A stretch of 25,702 nt of DNA from a virus. Made by a program: the position numbers and the translations under genes. Shown one piece after another: positions 1 through 8,510 of the stretch (position 1 is the first letter of the stretch; every line of letters begins with the position of its first letter). The stretch lies in IMG/VR virus record IMGVR_UViG_3300036832_001125, positions 1 through 25,702 of that record. One strand, 5' to 3'. The notes below the pieces were generated by a model. The model was not told the DNA's origin and did no database searches. It saw only the letters and a list, made by a program, of their open reading frames with translations.

Positions 1-2
1 CC

Positions 3-287
3 ATCCAAGCTCCGTTCAATATTGCGGAAGAGGTGGCCGCGGACACTATGGATCAGTCCGACTACAAGGCCATCGTCAGTCTTCGAGCGGCCATCGTCAA
101 TCATCTCGTCGCCACGGCCAGGCCGCTTCCGAGCTTGCTGTCCTATTGGTTCGGCACTCCGCTGCCGAGCTTGGTCATCTCTCAGAGGCTCTATGGGGAC
201 GCCAGTCGATACGATGAGATACGCGAGGAGAACAAGGTCATTCATCCGGCCTTTTGTCCCCAGTCAGGAGTGGCGCTGTCGTCATGA
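3..287 (+). CDS. Mu gp43-like tail/DNA circularisation protein, C-terminal part
   Basis: This is the 3' end of a gene whose start lies left of the window; about 94 codons are visible and the frame is open to the window edge. The tail reads as an (R)LYGDASR...DEI..ENKVIHPAF pattern near residues 65-85 of the visible part. That pattern is typical of the C-terminus of Mu gp43 / N-type 'DNA circulation' proteins, which join the tail tube tip to the baseplate hub. The stop overlaps the ATG of the next gene (ATGA at 284-287), and the next gene is gp44-like, which is the expected Mu order. The assignment rests on the short motif plus synteny. It could be another tail-terminal protein of the same position. 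Confidence 0.65.
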   Translation: MQAPFNIAEEVAADTMDQSDYKAIVSLRAAIVNHLVATARPLPSLLSYWFGTPLPSLVISQRLYGDASRYDEIREENKVIHPAFCPQSGVALSS

Positions 288-1546
288 CCAATGGTCGCCT
301 CCGCATCGACGTCCCTGTAACTAGAACTCCGACCCAGCCTGCTCCGACGGCTCCGCCGAGCAACGTGACTACCTATACCGTCCCGACGAGACCTGGCAAC
401 GCCACCGACGATCACGAGCAGGCGTCGATCATCGTAGGGGACACGGTTTTTCGAGATTGGGAGAGCGTGTTCGTCCAGCTTCGGTGGGCCGACGCTTTCG
501 CTTACTTCAAGTTTACCAGTGTGGAGCGGGACGCCCCCGGCAATTTTCAATTGCCCTCCGCGGCAACCTGGTACCAGGACCCGCAGTTCATGCCTGGGAC
601 CCCGTGCGAAATCCTGTTGGGTCAGGTCTTGGTCATCAAGGGTTACATCGAGACCAGACAGGTGGCTTACGACGCTAATCGCCACGGCATCGAGCTCCAG
701 GGCAAGAGCTGGACAGCGCCGATCGCCAGGAGCAGCGTGAACACGACGACTGGAAGCTTCGACGGGATGTCATGGAAGCAGGTGGCGGATAAGGTGACAG
801 CTCCGTTTGGGATCAACGTCATTCCCATCGGGAATTTGAACAGCATTCCGTTCGACAAGCTTCAGAACCAGATCGGAGAACCCATCTGGGACTTTCTCGA
901 GCGGATCGCGAGGCCCAGAGGCATCATCCTGGGCAGCGATAGCTTCGGAAATTTTCTTGCGATAGGTGACCACAACTTTCCGGTGATCAACACCCAGCTC
1001 ATAGAGGGCCAGAACATCAAGTCCTGCCAGTGCGTGTTTCATAAGGAGCACGTCTACGAGGAGTACAAGACCACGGGCCAGGCCGCTGCCAGCAACGACA
1101 ATGCGTTCACGAAGGCGAGCGAGATCGAGGGCAGATGGGGCGGCTCCGGCTATCATGGAAGCATCCTGATCACACCAGCGGAGCAGCCCGTCAAGAGCGT
1201 CCAGGAGATGATCGACAGGGCCAAAAACGAGGCTCTGTGGCACGAGGGCACGACGGTCGAGGCTACCATCACCGTCCAGGGATGGTTCAGGGACGACAGC
1301 AATTTGTGGTGGCCAGGCGACAACGTATTCGTCTACTCTCCGATGTGTCCTTTGAACCAGATGATGAAGATACAGACCGTCACGTTCACTCAAGACAACA
1401 ACAGTGGCACTCAGACCACGTTGGAGCTCAAGCAGCCGTGGGCGTTGAAGGACTCCGGCGAGCTCAATACTGAGCCAGTTCAAAATTCCACCGCCACTCC
1501 TGGTCCAGACCAGATATCTCCGGCGGACGCCGTTCAGCCGATATGA
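284..1546 (+). CDS. Mu gp44-like baseplate hub protein (gpD/gp27 fold)
   Basis: Predicted baseplate hub of 420 aa. In Mu-like phages gp44 forms the trimeric hub that links the tail tube to the spike and has the T4 gp27 / P2 gpD fold. The sequence has the family's central stretch around residues 200-235 (PIWDFLERIARPRG followed by ILGSDSFGNFLAIGD). It also has a proline/aspartate-rich C-terminal tail. I chose the ATG at 284, which overlaps the previous stop; an upstream TTG at 254 in the same frame lies inside the preceding gene and is less likely. An AGGAG at 266-270 is a somewhat distant ribosome site. The gene is followed after 13 bases by the spike gene. Family assignment is confident and length is normal. 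Confidence 0.88.
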   Translation: MTNGRLRIDVPVTRTPTQPAPTAPPSNVTTYTVPTRPGNATDDHEQASIIVGDTVFRDWESVFVQLRWADAFAYFKFTSVERDAPGNFQLPSAATWYQDPQFMPGTPCEILLGQVLVIKGYIETRQVAYDANRHGIELQGKSWTAPIARSSVNTTTGSFDGMSWKQVADKVTAPFGINVIPIGNLNSIPFDKLQNQIGEPIWDFLERIARPRGIILGSDSFGNFLAIGDHNFPVINTQLIEGQNIKSCQCVFHKEHVYEEYKTTGQAAASNDNAFTKASEIEGRWGGSGYHGSILITPAEQPVKSVQEMIDRAKNEALWHEGTTVEATITVQGWFRDDSNLWWPGDNVFVYSPMCPLNQMMKIQTVTFTQDNNSGTQTTLELKQPWALKDSGELNTEPVQNSTATPGPDQISPADAVQPI

Positions 1547-1559
1547 TGGAGAAAGTCAA

Positions 1560-2333
1560 ATGCATCGAGCTACGCCAGCCAACTCCTCGTTTCGAGCCTT
1601 CGCCGCGGGCGGGTCCAGGGTGACCATCCCGGAGGTCGACGACAGCAAGTGGATGCAGGAGAGCATGGGCAACTTCCACGGGAACGAGTCCAGGAAGGGC
1701 ATCGAGGCGCCTCAGAACTACGGCTTCACCAGCGTGGTGGCCGACGCCACGAAGGACGCCCAGGGCAAGATCCAACAGTGCGCCGAGAGCTTCGCTCAAT
1801 TCATGGGGGGAAATCGAAGCTTCCCGGTCCTTCAGAACATGGACGACCGTCGCCACCGGCTCTCGGGATTGGAGAAGGGCGACACGGCGATGTTTCGCCA
1901 GGCGCTGGACAAGCTGCAATTCCACTTCAGCACCGACGGAGGGTTCTTGACCGGCCCTCGAGACAAGACGGTGCGGATGCACCTGCTAGACGAGGACAGC
2001 GGCAAACAGTCGCAGCAGGGTCAGAGCGGTGCCCAGCAGATGGGCGCGAGCGGCGGCAGTTCCTCCTCTTCTGGGCAAAGCGGTAGTCAGCAGATGGGCC
2101 AGCAGGCCAGATACAAGGACGCCCAGAAGTCATATCGCTTCGTCGATGTTACCAAGGACCAGACCCGCGTCAGCGGCAACGAGTGCCACTCGATGCTCAG
2201 CGACGGAAACACCTACGTACACGTCAACAGCGACAAGCAGGTGTATCTCGGGGCTCAGGCCGGGAAGGCCACGTTCGGGTACGTCGTCACGACCAAGGGA
2301 CCTTGCAAAAATACTCTAGGAAAAGTGGGGTGA
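1560..2333 (+). CDS. Mu gp45-like baseplate spike / assembly protein V
   Basis: Predicted central spike (257 aa) that tips the hub and pierces the host outer membrane. Residues about 85-145 (SFPVLQNMDDRRHRLSGLEKGD and the RMHLLDED stretch) match the OB-fold region of Mu gp45 proteins, in which a DxxRHR.xxLxxGD pattern is conserved. Residues about 185-257 resemble the C-terminal beta-helix region (NTYVHVNSDKQVYLG). The family's usual paired-histidine iron site is not obvious: only one His is seen at 221. Between these parts, residues about 146-184 form a Gln/Ser/Gly-rich linker with a doubled QSG(A/S)QQMG motif, unusual for the family. The start has a GGAGAAAG site just upstream. The gene sits in the expected place between hub and wedge genes. 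Confidence 0.85.
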   Translation: MHRATPANSSFRAFAAGGSRVTIPEVDDSKWMQESMGNFHGNESRKGIEAPQNYGFTSVVADATKDAQGKIQQCAESFAQFMGGNRSFPVLQNMDDRRHRLSGLEKGDTAMFRQALDKLQFHFSTDGGFLTGPRDKTVRMHLLDEDSGKQSQQGQSGAQQMGASGGSSSSSGQSGSQQMGQQARYKDAQKSYRFVDVTKDQTRVSGNECHSMLSDGNTYVHVNSDKQVYLGAQAGKATFGYVVTTKGPCKNTLGKVG

Positions 2334-2336
2334 GCC

Positions 2337-2897
2337 ATGCCGGGTCTGCCAGCATCTTCGTCTCCCTACTATCTTCACGCAGAGACGATCCTCGATCCGC
2401 CTGATATCAGGACGGTGCAGAACGTCTTTTTTCCGAAGTATAACGTCACGATCGATTGGTCCCTGTTATCTGATGGAACGCTAGATGACAGCATGGCGCT
2501 CGCTACCGCAGTAGTCGTTGCTCTGGGCACTAACGCTTTGGCAAGCGTGGATGACCGACTTCCTGATCCTGACTCAGCAGATCGAGAGGGATGGTGGGGA
2601 GACATGGATGCCGATGTCATTTGGAATGGGTGGCCAATCGGGAGCAAGCTGTGGCTCCTGCGACGTAGTGCCATTGAGAGCGCCGACTCAAAATGGGGAT
2701 CAACTCAGACTTACGTCATGAACTACATCCAGACCTGCATCCAACCATTTGTTGATCGTAGGATTTGCACCAGGTTTGAGGTCATCTCGATGAGAGTCAC
2801 CAAGCAACAGATCAATGCGGTAGTTCGTCTCTACAGGGGACCGACTGCAGCAATCGATCTCATGTATCAAGCACTCTGGCAAGGGATTGCGACATAA
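2337..2897 (+). CDS. Mu gp46-like baseplate wedge protein
   Basis: Predicted baseplate wedge component of 186 aa, equivalent in position and family to Mu gp46 and probably sharing the T4 gp25-type role of tying sheath to baseplate. The hallmark region is residues about 77-110: DRLPDPD, then DREGWWGD, then PIGSKLWLLRR. The ATG lies three bases after the previous stop, and the stop TAA overlaps the next ATG (TAATG at 2895-2899). These overlaps point to translational coupling within the baseplate operon. No anomaly was seen. The N-terminal 40 residues are longer than in the shortest family members and may be a phage-specific extension. Confidence 0.88.
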   Translation: MPGLPASSSPYYLHAETILDPPDIRTVQNVFFPKYNVTIDWSLLSDGTLDDSMALATAVVVALGTNALASVDDRLPDPDSADREGWWGDMDADVIWNGWPIGSKLWLLRRSAIESADSKWGSTQTYVMNYIQTCIQPFVDRRICTRFEVISMRVTKQQINAVVRLYRGPTAAIDLMYQALWQGIAT

Positions 2898-4009
2898 TGC
2901 CGTGGTCAACGCCGACGCTGAGGGAAGTCCGTTCTCTGGTCAGGGACAACATCCATGGCTCGTTGCCAGGAAGCGATGCGACAATTCCCAATAGCGTCCT
3001 GAGAGTCATGAGCGACGTCCAGGGCGCGTTGTGCTTCTTGACCTTGGAATATGTAGACTGGCTCTCGCTCCAGTTGCTTCCGGACACGGCGGAGAATGAG
3101 TGGCTCGACAGGCACGGTGACATCTGGCTGGTCAATGCCGATGGCACGGTTGGACGAAAACAGGCCACGCTCGCGATCGGCAGCTTTGCCCTCACGGGAA
3201 TAGAGGGGAGCATCGTTCCTGCGGGAAGCGAGCTCGGTGCCACGTCGCTCAATGCGGGATATCAGATCACCGAGCAGGTGGTCATTGGGCCTGGACCGAC
3301 GGTAGCTCCGGCTACGGCCTTGTTCCCAGGGACCGATGGCAATCTCGATCCCGAGAGCCAGGTGTCGTTCCTCATTCCTCCTCCAGGGGTGGACGGTGGC
3401 GCGACCGTGGTCACCATGGACGGAGGCACCGAGATCGAGACTGACGACGAGCTTCGCAGTCGCGTTCTCGCTCGCATCCGACAGCCACCGATGGGTGGAG
3501 ACCAGAGCGACTACGTAGTCTGGGCGACGTCCATACCAGGAGTCACTCGCGCGTGGGCCAACAGCGAGATGGGCATCGGCACCATCACCCTTCGCTTCAT
3601 GGAGGACGACCTGCGAGCCGATAACGACGGCTGGCCGTACGAAGAAGACGTCGAGATGGTTCAGGACGTCATCGACCAGAAGCGGCCGGTGACCGTGAAG
3701 GATTGCTTCGTGCTCGCGCCGATCAAACAGATCATCGACGTCACCATTGCCGATTTGGTTCCTTACAATTCTTCGGTGTTGGCCGAGATCGAGCTGGCCA
3801 TTCGGGACATGTTGAAGGTCAAGGCGGCGCCTGGTCAGACCATCTACGCCTCGTGGATCTCATACGCCATCATGAGTTCGCCGGACGTCGTGTCGTTCGA
3901 CCTCATCAGCAACCAGGACTACGTGATGCTGTCGATAGGCAATATGGCCTCGCTCGGCACGATCTACGCAAGTCCTCCAATTGGAATAAGTGTACCACCA
4001 TCGCCATGA
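2897..4009 (+). CDS. Baseplate J-like wedge protein (Mu gp47)
   Basis: Predicted baseplate wedge protein of 370 aa in the gpJ / Mu gp47 / T4 gp6 family, which forms the ring of the baseplate around the hub. The N-terminal part has the TLREVRSLVRD and ENEWLDRHGDIWLV stretches typical of the family. Around residues 175-215 is the diagnostic GGTEIETDDELRSRVLAR, then PPMGGDQSDYVVWA and IPGVTRAW. The start ATG is coupled to the previous stop, and the end overlaps the next ATG (ATGA at 4006-4009). Length is typical and all family landmarks are present. Confidence 0.93.
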   Translation: MPWSTPTLREVRSLVRDNIHGSLPGSDATIPNSVLRVMSDVQGALCFLTLEYVDWLSLQLLPDTAENEWLDRHGDIWLVNADGTVGRKQATLAIGSFALTGIEGSIVPAGSELGATSLNAGYQITEQVVIGPGPTVAPATALFPGTDGNLDPESQVSFLIPPPGVDGGATVVTMDGGTEIETDDELRSRVLARIRQPPMGGDQSDYVVWATSIPGVTRAWANSEMGIGTITLRFMEDDLRADNDGWPYEEDVEMVQDVIDQKRPVTVKDCFVLAPIKQIIDVTIADLVPYNSSVLAEIELAIRDMLKVKAAPGQTIYASWISYAIMSSPDVVSFDLISNQDYVMLSIGNMASLGTIYASPPIGISVPPSP

Positions 4010-4713
4010 GTGATCGCCACGTCCGCAGAACTGGCAGCGACTATCGGGAAGCATTCCTCAACTTGCTTCCCAATGGTCAAGCTTGGCCGAGGCACGCGCT
4101 GGACGCCGTGCTGTGGGAGACCTGCGACGGATTGTGTGAGTACTGGGGTTTCGTAGACGGACGGGCGGCCGATCTTCTGGAGCGAGAGAGCGACCCGAGG
4201 ACGACTCTCGAACTGCTCCCGGACTGGGAGCGCAACTGGGGTCTCCCCGATCCGTGCTTCAAGACTCCCCAGACGATCCCGGATCGGCAGCGACAGCTCG
4301 TGTTCAAGATGACGCTGCTGGGTGGGCAGTCTCGGGAGTTCTTCATCAACGACGTCGCGCTCGGCATGCTCGGTTATACGGTAACGATTTCCGAGTACGC
4401 TCCATTCATGGCCGGGGTCTCTCACGCAGGTGACACCAGGACGCCGCCGACCGATCCGGACCCGTTGATCGGAGACTATCGATGGTACATCGGTCCGGCC
4501 GAGATGCGGTACTATTGGACCGTGCACGTGACCGGTGCGAAGTTGACTTGGTTCAGGGCATCCAGCGGTCGAGCCGGAGTAGACCCACACTTGACCATCG
4601 GCAAGTTCGATGACTTGGAGTGCCTGTTCAATCGCTGGAAGCCGGCGCACACCCAGATCGTGTTCGACTACTCCAATCTCAGTGAAAACAACTCGATGGC
4701 CGGCACGCCTTAA
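4006..4713 (+). CDS. Mu gp48-like tail protein (DUF2313/YmfQ family)
   Basis: Predicted 235-aa protein of the YmfQ/DUF2313 family (Mu gp48), which links the baseplate wedge to the tail fibre. Residues 10-30 contain the diagnostic LNLLPNGQAWPR. Residues about 65-85 carry DPRTTLELLPDWERNWGLPDPC, also typical. The C-terminus has CLFNRWKPAHTQIVFDYS, the usual ending, in which a Cys-containing helix precedes the kpahT motif. The start was set at 4006 because it overlaps the previous stop; the open frame extends further upstream but lies inside the gp47-like gene. The gene ends the baseplate block, and fibre genes begin 21 bases later. Confidence 0.92.
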   Translation: MSDRHVRRTGSDYREAFLNLLPNGQAWPRHALDAVLWETCDGLCEYWGFVDGRAADLLERESDPRTTLELLPDWERNWGLPDPCFKTPQTIPDRQRQLVFKMTLLGGQSREFFINDVALGMLGYTVTISEYAPFMAGVSHAGDTRTPPTDPDPLIGDYRWYIGPAEMRYYWTVHVTGAKLTWFRASSGRAGVDPHLTIGKFDDLECLFNRWKPAHTQIVFDYSNLSENNSMAGTP

Positions 4714-4734
4714 CCTCATAAGTGAGAGCACGCC

Positions 4735-5958
4735 ATGCGTTACCAACAGCCATATGGCATTAACGATCCCAATGCCTCATATATCAACGGCAACCCGGCT
4801 GCTGGCATCGAGGGCTCGATCCCGCCCGCAGCGTGTTTCGAGGAGCCGCAGCGAGAGATCGTTAACTTCATAACTCTGTCCGGGCAAATTCCCTCGGACA
4901 GCGACCTCCAGCAACTCGCCAAGGCGTCTCAATACCAGGCCGGCAACTTCGCAGTCGATAGCGGTGGCGTCAATGCTCTCGTCGGGACCTTTCAGCCCGG
5001 GATCACGACGTATACCCCAGGCCTTCCGCTCAGGTTGAAGATCGCTCACGCCAACACCGGGGCCACGACCTTCAACGGAGGAGCCGGCGTCGTCGCAGTC
5101 AAGCGCCCGGGTGGCGCCGACCTGATCGCCAACGACGTCCTGTCTGGCGGAGTTGCCACGCTGGTCTACGACGGGACGTTCTTCGAGCTCAACAACTTCC
5201 AAGGTGCCTCCGGCACCGGCGGCGCGGTCAACAACTATACGATCAAGATCCCGTTCTGCGTCGACACCAGCGCGACCGTAAATACAGTCACGGCCAACTT
5301 CGTTCCGGCGATGATGTCCCAGGCCGAGGGCGACCCGATCGCCGTTCGCATAGCCAACACGAACACCGGCCCGGTGACGATCACCTGCAACGCGCTAGCG
5401 GGCGTCCCGCTCAACCGCCAAGACAACACGGCGCTCCAACCTGGCGACGTCATCGCTGGAGAGATCGCCTTCATGTTCTTCCGGGGCACGTACTACCAGT
5501 TAGTCAGCGTGCCGTGGTCGATCTGGAACCACCCGATCAAGATCATGCACGCGAAGTCCAGCGACACAATTCCCCCGGGGTGGGTGGACACGCTCATATC
5601 GCACTACACCATCGACCAAAACTCGCTCGGCGTGACGATGGCCGGCAACAGCACCTTCACGATGCCGTTCACTGGCTGGTATGAAGTCAGTCTCTACCAA
5701 GAGAACGACGTCGGAAACGGCATCTACCTCATAGTGGTTCGAGAAGGTCCGGGAGGCACCCAGCTGGACGCTGCGGCCCTCGGTCTGAACGGCTACATGA
5801 ATTACGTGGAGTCGAACGGAGGCACGTTCTCGATCATGATGTTCTTCAACGCTGGGGACCTCCTCCTTACTTATAACGCGACCAACTGCTACAACAACCC
5901 CGCTTACCCGTTCGCTGTGACTACGGTCAATCGCTTGACAGTCAAGAAGATGGGGTGA
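4735..5958 (+). CDS. Tail fibre protein with conserved fibre-anchor N-terminus
   Basis: Predicted 407-aa tail fibre or baseplate-attached adhesin. It follows directly after the gp48-like gene, where Mu-like phages place their fibre. The N-terminus (residues 1-45: PYGINDPNASYINGNPAAG, then GSIPPAACFEEPQREIV) is a conserved attachment segment in Mu-like phages of GC-rich hosts. The middle is beta-rich with two related Asn/Thr-rich repeats (IAHANTGATTFNG near 105 and IANTNTGPVTITCN near 205). The last 110 residues resemble a compact jelly-roll tip (GWYEVSLYQENDVG, then a Gly/Asn-rich end) and may be C1q-like; that part is inference. An alternative name would simply be host-specificity protein. 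Confidence 0.72.
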   Translation: MRYQQPYGINDPNASYINGNPAAGIEGSIPPAACFEEPQREIVNFITLSGQIPSDSDLQQLAKASQYQAGNFAVDSGGVNALVGTFQPGITTYTPGLPLRLKIAHANTGATTFNGGAGVVAVKRPGGADLIANDVLSGGVATLVYDGTFFELNNFQGASGTGGAVNNYTIKIPFCVDTSATVNTVTANFVPAMMSQAEGDPIAVRIANTNTGPVTITCNALAGVPLNRQDNTALQPGDVIAGEIAFMFFRGTYYQLVSVPWSIWNHPIKIMHAKSSDTIPPGWVDTLISHYTIDQNSLGVTMAGNSTFTMPFTGWYEVSLYQENDVGNGIYLIVVREGPGGTQLDAAALGLNGYMNYVESNGGTFSIMMFFNAGDLLLTYNATNCYNNPAYPFAVTTVNRLTVKKMG

Positions 5959-5964
5959 CCCAAA

Positions 5965-6498
5965 ATGGCAAAGACCTTCAATTTGAAGCTCTCCGACTTG
6001 GCGGACCTGATAGCCTTGATCCCGTCACCGCCGGGAATGCGCAGACGAAGCGGTTTTTCCTATGACGGCACTACGCTGACCGTCAAGGACGACGCGGAGG
6101 CGGCCAAGGTGGCCAGCATCATCAACGATCGCCAGTGGCTGAGCAGGGCCAAGGTGGCCAAGCTGAAGGGCTACGCGGCCAACGCGAGGTTCAACAGGGA
6201 GGTGGCCGGGATCGTGGTCGATGGCATTTCCGTCGGGACCACGCGGGAGGACCAGGCCAGGATAGTGGCGGCGCAGTTGATGGCCGCGGCCAATCCTCAG
6301 CTGACCTTCCACTGGAAGAAGCCGGACGGGAGCTTCGCCCGCCTGACCTCCGAGCAGGTCGTCTCGATCGGAGAGAAAGTCTCGGCCTACGTCCAAGCCT
6401 GCTTCGCCGTCGAGGATACCGTGGGAACGACCATCGCTCAACCGACCTCGATGACCGAAGCCCAGATAGACGCGGCGTTCGCAACAGTCAAGGTCTAA
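5965..6498 (+). CDS. DUF4376-containing protein, tail-fibre locus
   Basis: A 177-aa protein whose C-terminal ~95 residues fit DUF4376. The fit is a G.SVGTTREDQARIVAAQLMA stretch, then LTFHWKKPDGSFARLTSEQV, then a helical ending with AYVQACFAVEDTV. DUF4376 is known mainly from phage fibre or fibre-assembly proteins. The N-terminal ~75 residues are of unknown type, with a short basic helix-rich segment. The ATG is six bases after the fibre stop, so it is probably co-translated with it. A likely role is fibre assembly or attachment, but that is inferred from the domain's company and from location only. Coding is well supported by the length of the frame and the operon spacing. Confidence 0.75.
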   Translation: MAKTFNLKLSDLADLIALIPSPPGMRRRSGFSYDGTTLTVKDDAEAAKVASIINDRQWLSRAKVAKLKGYAANARFNREVAGIVVDGISVGTTREDQARIVAAQLMAAANPQLTFHWKKPDGSFARLTSEQVVSIGEKVSAYVQACFAVEDTVGTTIAQPTSMTEAQIDAAFATVKV

Positions 6499-6503
6499 AT
6501 CCT

Positions 6504-6857
6504 ATGCCCGCTATAGTCGATATCACGGTCGAAAATGACGGCGATTTCTATTACAACTTCGCCTGGCAGGACCCCAGCGGCAACCCGATCGACTTGACCG
6601 GTATGGTCGAGATGGTCATGAAGTTGCGCAGGCAAGCCGAGGACGCGATCGCCGTGCTCGAGCTCTCGACCGATGCCCAAGACATCAAGATATATGACCC
6701 GGTTAACGGGCTATTCTCGATCACGGTCTTGCAATCGACGCTGGTCGTGATGGAGCTAGGCACCTACGACCAATCCCTAGTCGCCACGTACCTGCACGGC
6801 GTCAAGGTCCCGATCTGGTCCGGCAGCTTTACCATCAACGCTGGTGCATCGCGATGA
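6504..6857 (+). CDS. Conserved phage tail-locus protein, beta-sandwich type
   Basis: A 117-aa protein with a pattern common in phage tail loci: an acidic start with FYYNFAWQDPSGNPIDLTG at residues 15-33, then MVMKLRRQAEDAIAVLELST, then IYDPVNGLFSITV. Such proteins resemble the immunoglobulin-like or BppU-type N-terminal domains found in fibre and baseplate accessory proteins, but no exact function is established. The start ATG at 6504 lies five bases after the previous stop. The end overlaps the next fibre gene (ATGA at 6854-6857), so it is probably translated with that fibre. A connector or chaperone role for the collagen-like fibre is only inference. Confidence 0.7.
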   Translation: MPAIVDITVENDGDFYYNFAWQDPSGNPIDLTGMVEMVMKLRRQAEDAIAVLELSTDAQDIKIYDPVNGLFSITVLQSTLVVMELGTYDQSLVATYLHGVKVPIWSGSFTINAGASR

Positions 6858-7966
6858 GCAATGGCAACACACCGCAAAGCGGTGACGTGAACCTCGGCGG
6901 GAGCACCCCGACCGTAACCGTCACTCAAGACCCATTGGCTCCCTCCCTCGTCATCGCCAGCGACCAGGGACCTCCAGGGATACGCGGCAATTCGGTGCTG
7001 AATGGGACCAGCAACCCGGTTGGCACCGTCGGCATCGACGGCGACTTCTACATCAACATCACTACGAACTACATGTGGGGCCCGAAGGGCCAGGTGACCT
7101 CCGGGAGCTGGCCGACTCAGGGCTTTCCGCTTCAAGGTGCCCAAGGACCTCCCGGCGTGGGCATCCAGGGACCTCCTGGCCAGAACGGTAACACGCTGCT
7201 CAACGGCACCGGTGCTCCGACCAACGCGGTCGGCAACAACGGCGACTTCTATCTCGACACCGCAGGGTCGGTGATGTATGGGCCGAAGGCCAACAACGTG
7301 TGGCCCGCGACCGGGACCTCGGTCATAGGTCCTCCTGGTCCCGTCGGTCCTCTGGGCGGCACCTTCCCGGACGCTCCCAGCGACGGCAAGACCTACGGTC
7401 GCATGAACGCCGTTTGGAACAGCATCGTTCCCGACGCCCCCAACGACGGCACGCTGTACGGCAGAAAGAGCCAGGCCTGGTCTTCAGTGCCGCCGCCCGG
7501 CATCGCCGATGCCCCGAACGACGGCAATCTATATGGTCGCAAGAGCCAGGCCTGGTCTCCAGCGACAGTCTTGCCCAGCGGCAGCGTCATGCTGTTCCTC
7601 CAGGCGACCGCCCCGACCGGTTGGACGCGCTCGGCTGCGTATGATGACGCGCTGCTCCGCCTTGTGGGCTCCGGCGCGCCGGGGTCCGGCGGCAGCAACG
7701 GGTTCGTCGCGACCTACAACAACGTGTCGGCGGTCGGTGGCACGACGTTGTCCGTCGCCGGGACGCCGTCTCACGTTCACACATTGGCCGGTGGCGACTC
7801 TGGCCCCATAGGCGTTCCCAATACTCCAGTAAGCATCTACTGCGTGCAGTCGAACGGCTCTGCAAATAGCACCGGCACGCTTCCTACAGGTGGCGGCGCC
7901 TCTCACGCGCATGCCTTGGTCAGGTCCATCAAGTACGTGGACGCTCTAGTAGCGGCGAAGAACTAG
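6854..7966 (+). CDS. Collagen-like tail fibre with phage tip domain
   Basis: A 370-aa fibre made of recognisable modules. Short collagen-like Gly-X-Y runs lie near residues 39-45, 97-110 and 159-166. Two copies of a globular insert of the type GN(S/T)xLNGTxxP...G.(D/N)GDFY......(W/Y)GPK lie at about 45-80 and 112-147. Three copies of DAPxDGxxYGRxxxxW start near 173, 194 and 219. The C-terminal domain (about 241-370) includes LFLQATAPTGWTR and two His-x-His motifs (SHVHTL, HAHAL). That domain is shared with the protein at 10178-10699. His-x-His pairs bind iron in the T4 gp37 fibre tip, so metal binding is plausible here. The ATG overlaps the previous stop. Confidence 0.85.
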   Translation: MSNGNTPQSGDVNLGGSTPTVTVTQDPLAPSLVIASDQGPPGIRGNSVLNGTSNPVGTVGIDGDFYINITTNYMWGPKGQVTSGSWPTQGFPLQGAQGPPGVGIQGPPGQNGNTLLNGTGAPTNAVGNNGDFYLDTAGSVMYGPKANNVWPATGTSVIGPPGPVGPLGGTFPDAPSDGKTYGRMNAVWNSIVPDAPNDGTLYGRKSQAWSSVPPPGIADAPNDGNLYGRKSQAWSPATVLPSGSVMLFLQATAPTGWTRSAAYDDALLRLVGSGAPGSGGSNGFVATYNNVSAVGGTTLSVAGTPSHVHTLAGGDSGPIGVPNTPVSIYCVQSNGSANSTGTLPTGGGASHAHALVRSIKYVDALVAAKN

Positions 7967-7979
7967 CAAAGGATCAGCC

Positions 7980-8282
7980 ATGACGAAACCTCCGCACGCC
8001 GATCCAGGACTGTACTGCCCGCTGTGGAAGAAGGACGTGTCGAAGGTCTGCCACACCTGCCCGTGGTACATCCAGCTCAGGGGCACCAACAAGAACACCG
8101 GCGAGAACTTGGACGAGTGGGGCTGCGCGGTCGGCTTCCTGCCCGTGCTGCTGTTGGAGAACGCCGCCATGTCGCGGGGCACGGGCGCCGCGGTGGAGAG
8201 CTTCCGCAACGAGATGGTGGACGCCAACAGAGCGACGCTGAACGCGTTGATCCAGGACCCATCGAAGTTGCTCGGGCGATGA
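7980..8282 (+). CDS. Small cysteine-containing phage protein, unknown function
   Basis: A 100-aa protein with a Cys pattern that could bind zinc: C13, then CHTC at 24-27, then C49. The CHTCPW and LDEWGCAVGFLP segments look conserved by eye in fibre loci of related phages, but I cannot name a family with certainty. The C-terminal half is helical and charged. It lies 13 bases after a fibre gene, and its stop overlaps the next start (ATGA at 8279-8282), so it belongs to the fibre cassette. It might be a structural accessory or fibre-maturation factor; no catalytic motif is visible. Confidence 0.7.
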   Translation: MTKPPHADPGLYCPLWKKDVSKVCHTCPWYIQLRGTNKNTGENLDEWGCAVGFLPVLLLENAAMSRGTGAAVESFRNEMVDANRATLNALIQDPSKLLGR

Positions 8283-8506
8283 TCATCGAGATACTCTTTC
8301 GCCTCATTGTTCTGCACGGACCGGGAGGCCAAGTGATCCAAGTCAATCCCGACGCCATCGTCTCTATGCGGGTGCCTCGCGGCGACGAGGGCCACCTCCA
8401 AGCCGGAGCGAAGTGCATCGTGAATACTGCCGACGGGAAGTTCAGCGCGGTGATTGAGACCTGCCAGGCCGTGCGCGAGATGAGCGAGAAGCCAGAAGAG
8501 AGGTGA
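8279..8506 (+). CDS. Small FlbD-like phage protein
   Basis: A 75-aa protein with a hydrophobic N-terminus ([13 protein letters not shown]) followed by [10 protein letters not shown] and an [12 protein letters not shown] ending. The arrangement 'xVNPDxIVSxR ... V.T.DGKF..V.ETC..V' resembles the small beta-barrel FlbD family. It is also seen by eye in short proteins from phage fibre cassettes. The function in phages is unknown. The start overlaps the previous stop and the next fibre begins four bases after this stop. The first ~14 residues are hydrophobic, but probably a beta strand rather than a membrane helix. The reading is supported by the tight overlaps on both sides. Confidence 0.65.
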   Translation: MIIEILFRLIVLHGPGGQVIQVNPDAIVSMRVPRGDEGHLQAGAKCIVNTADGKFSAVIETCQAVREMSEKPEER

Positions 8507-8510
8507 AGGT

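Noticed and set aside
3703-4005. Upstream extension of the gp48-like gene
   Set aside because: It lies inside the gp47-like gene; the true start is ATG 4006 with an ATGA overlap.
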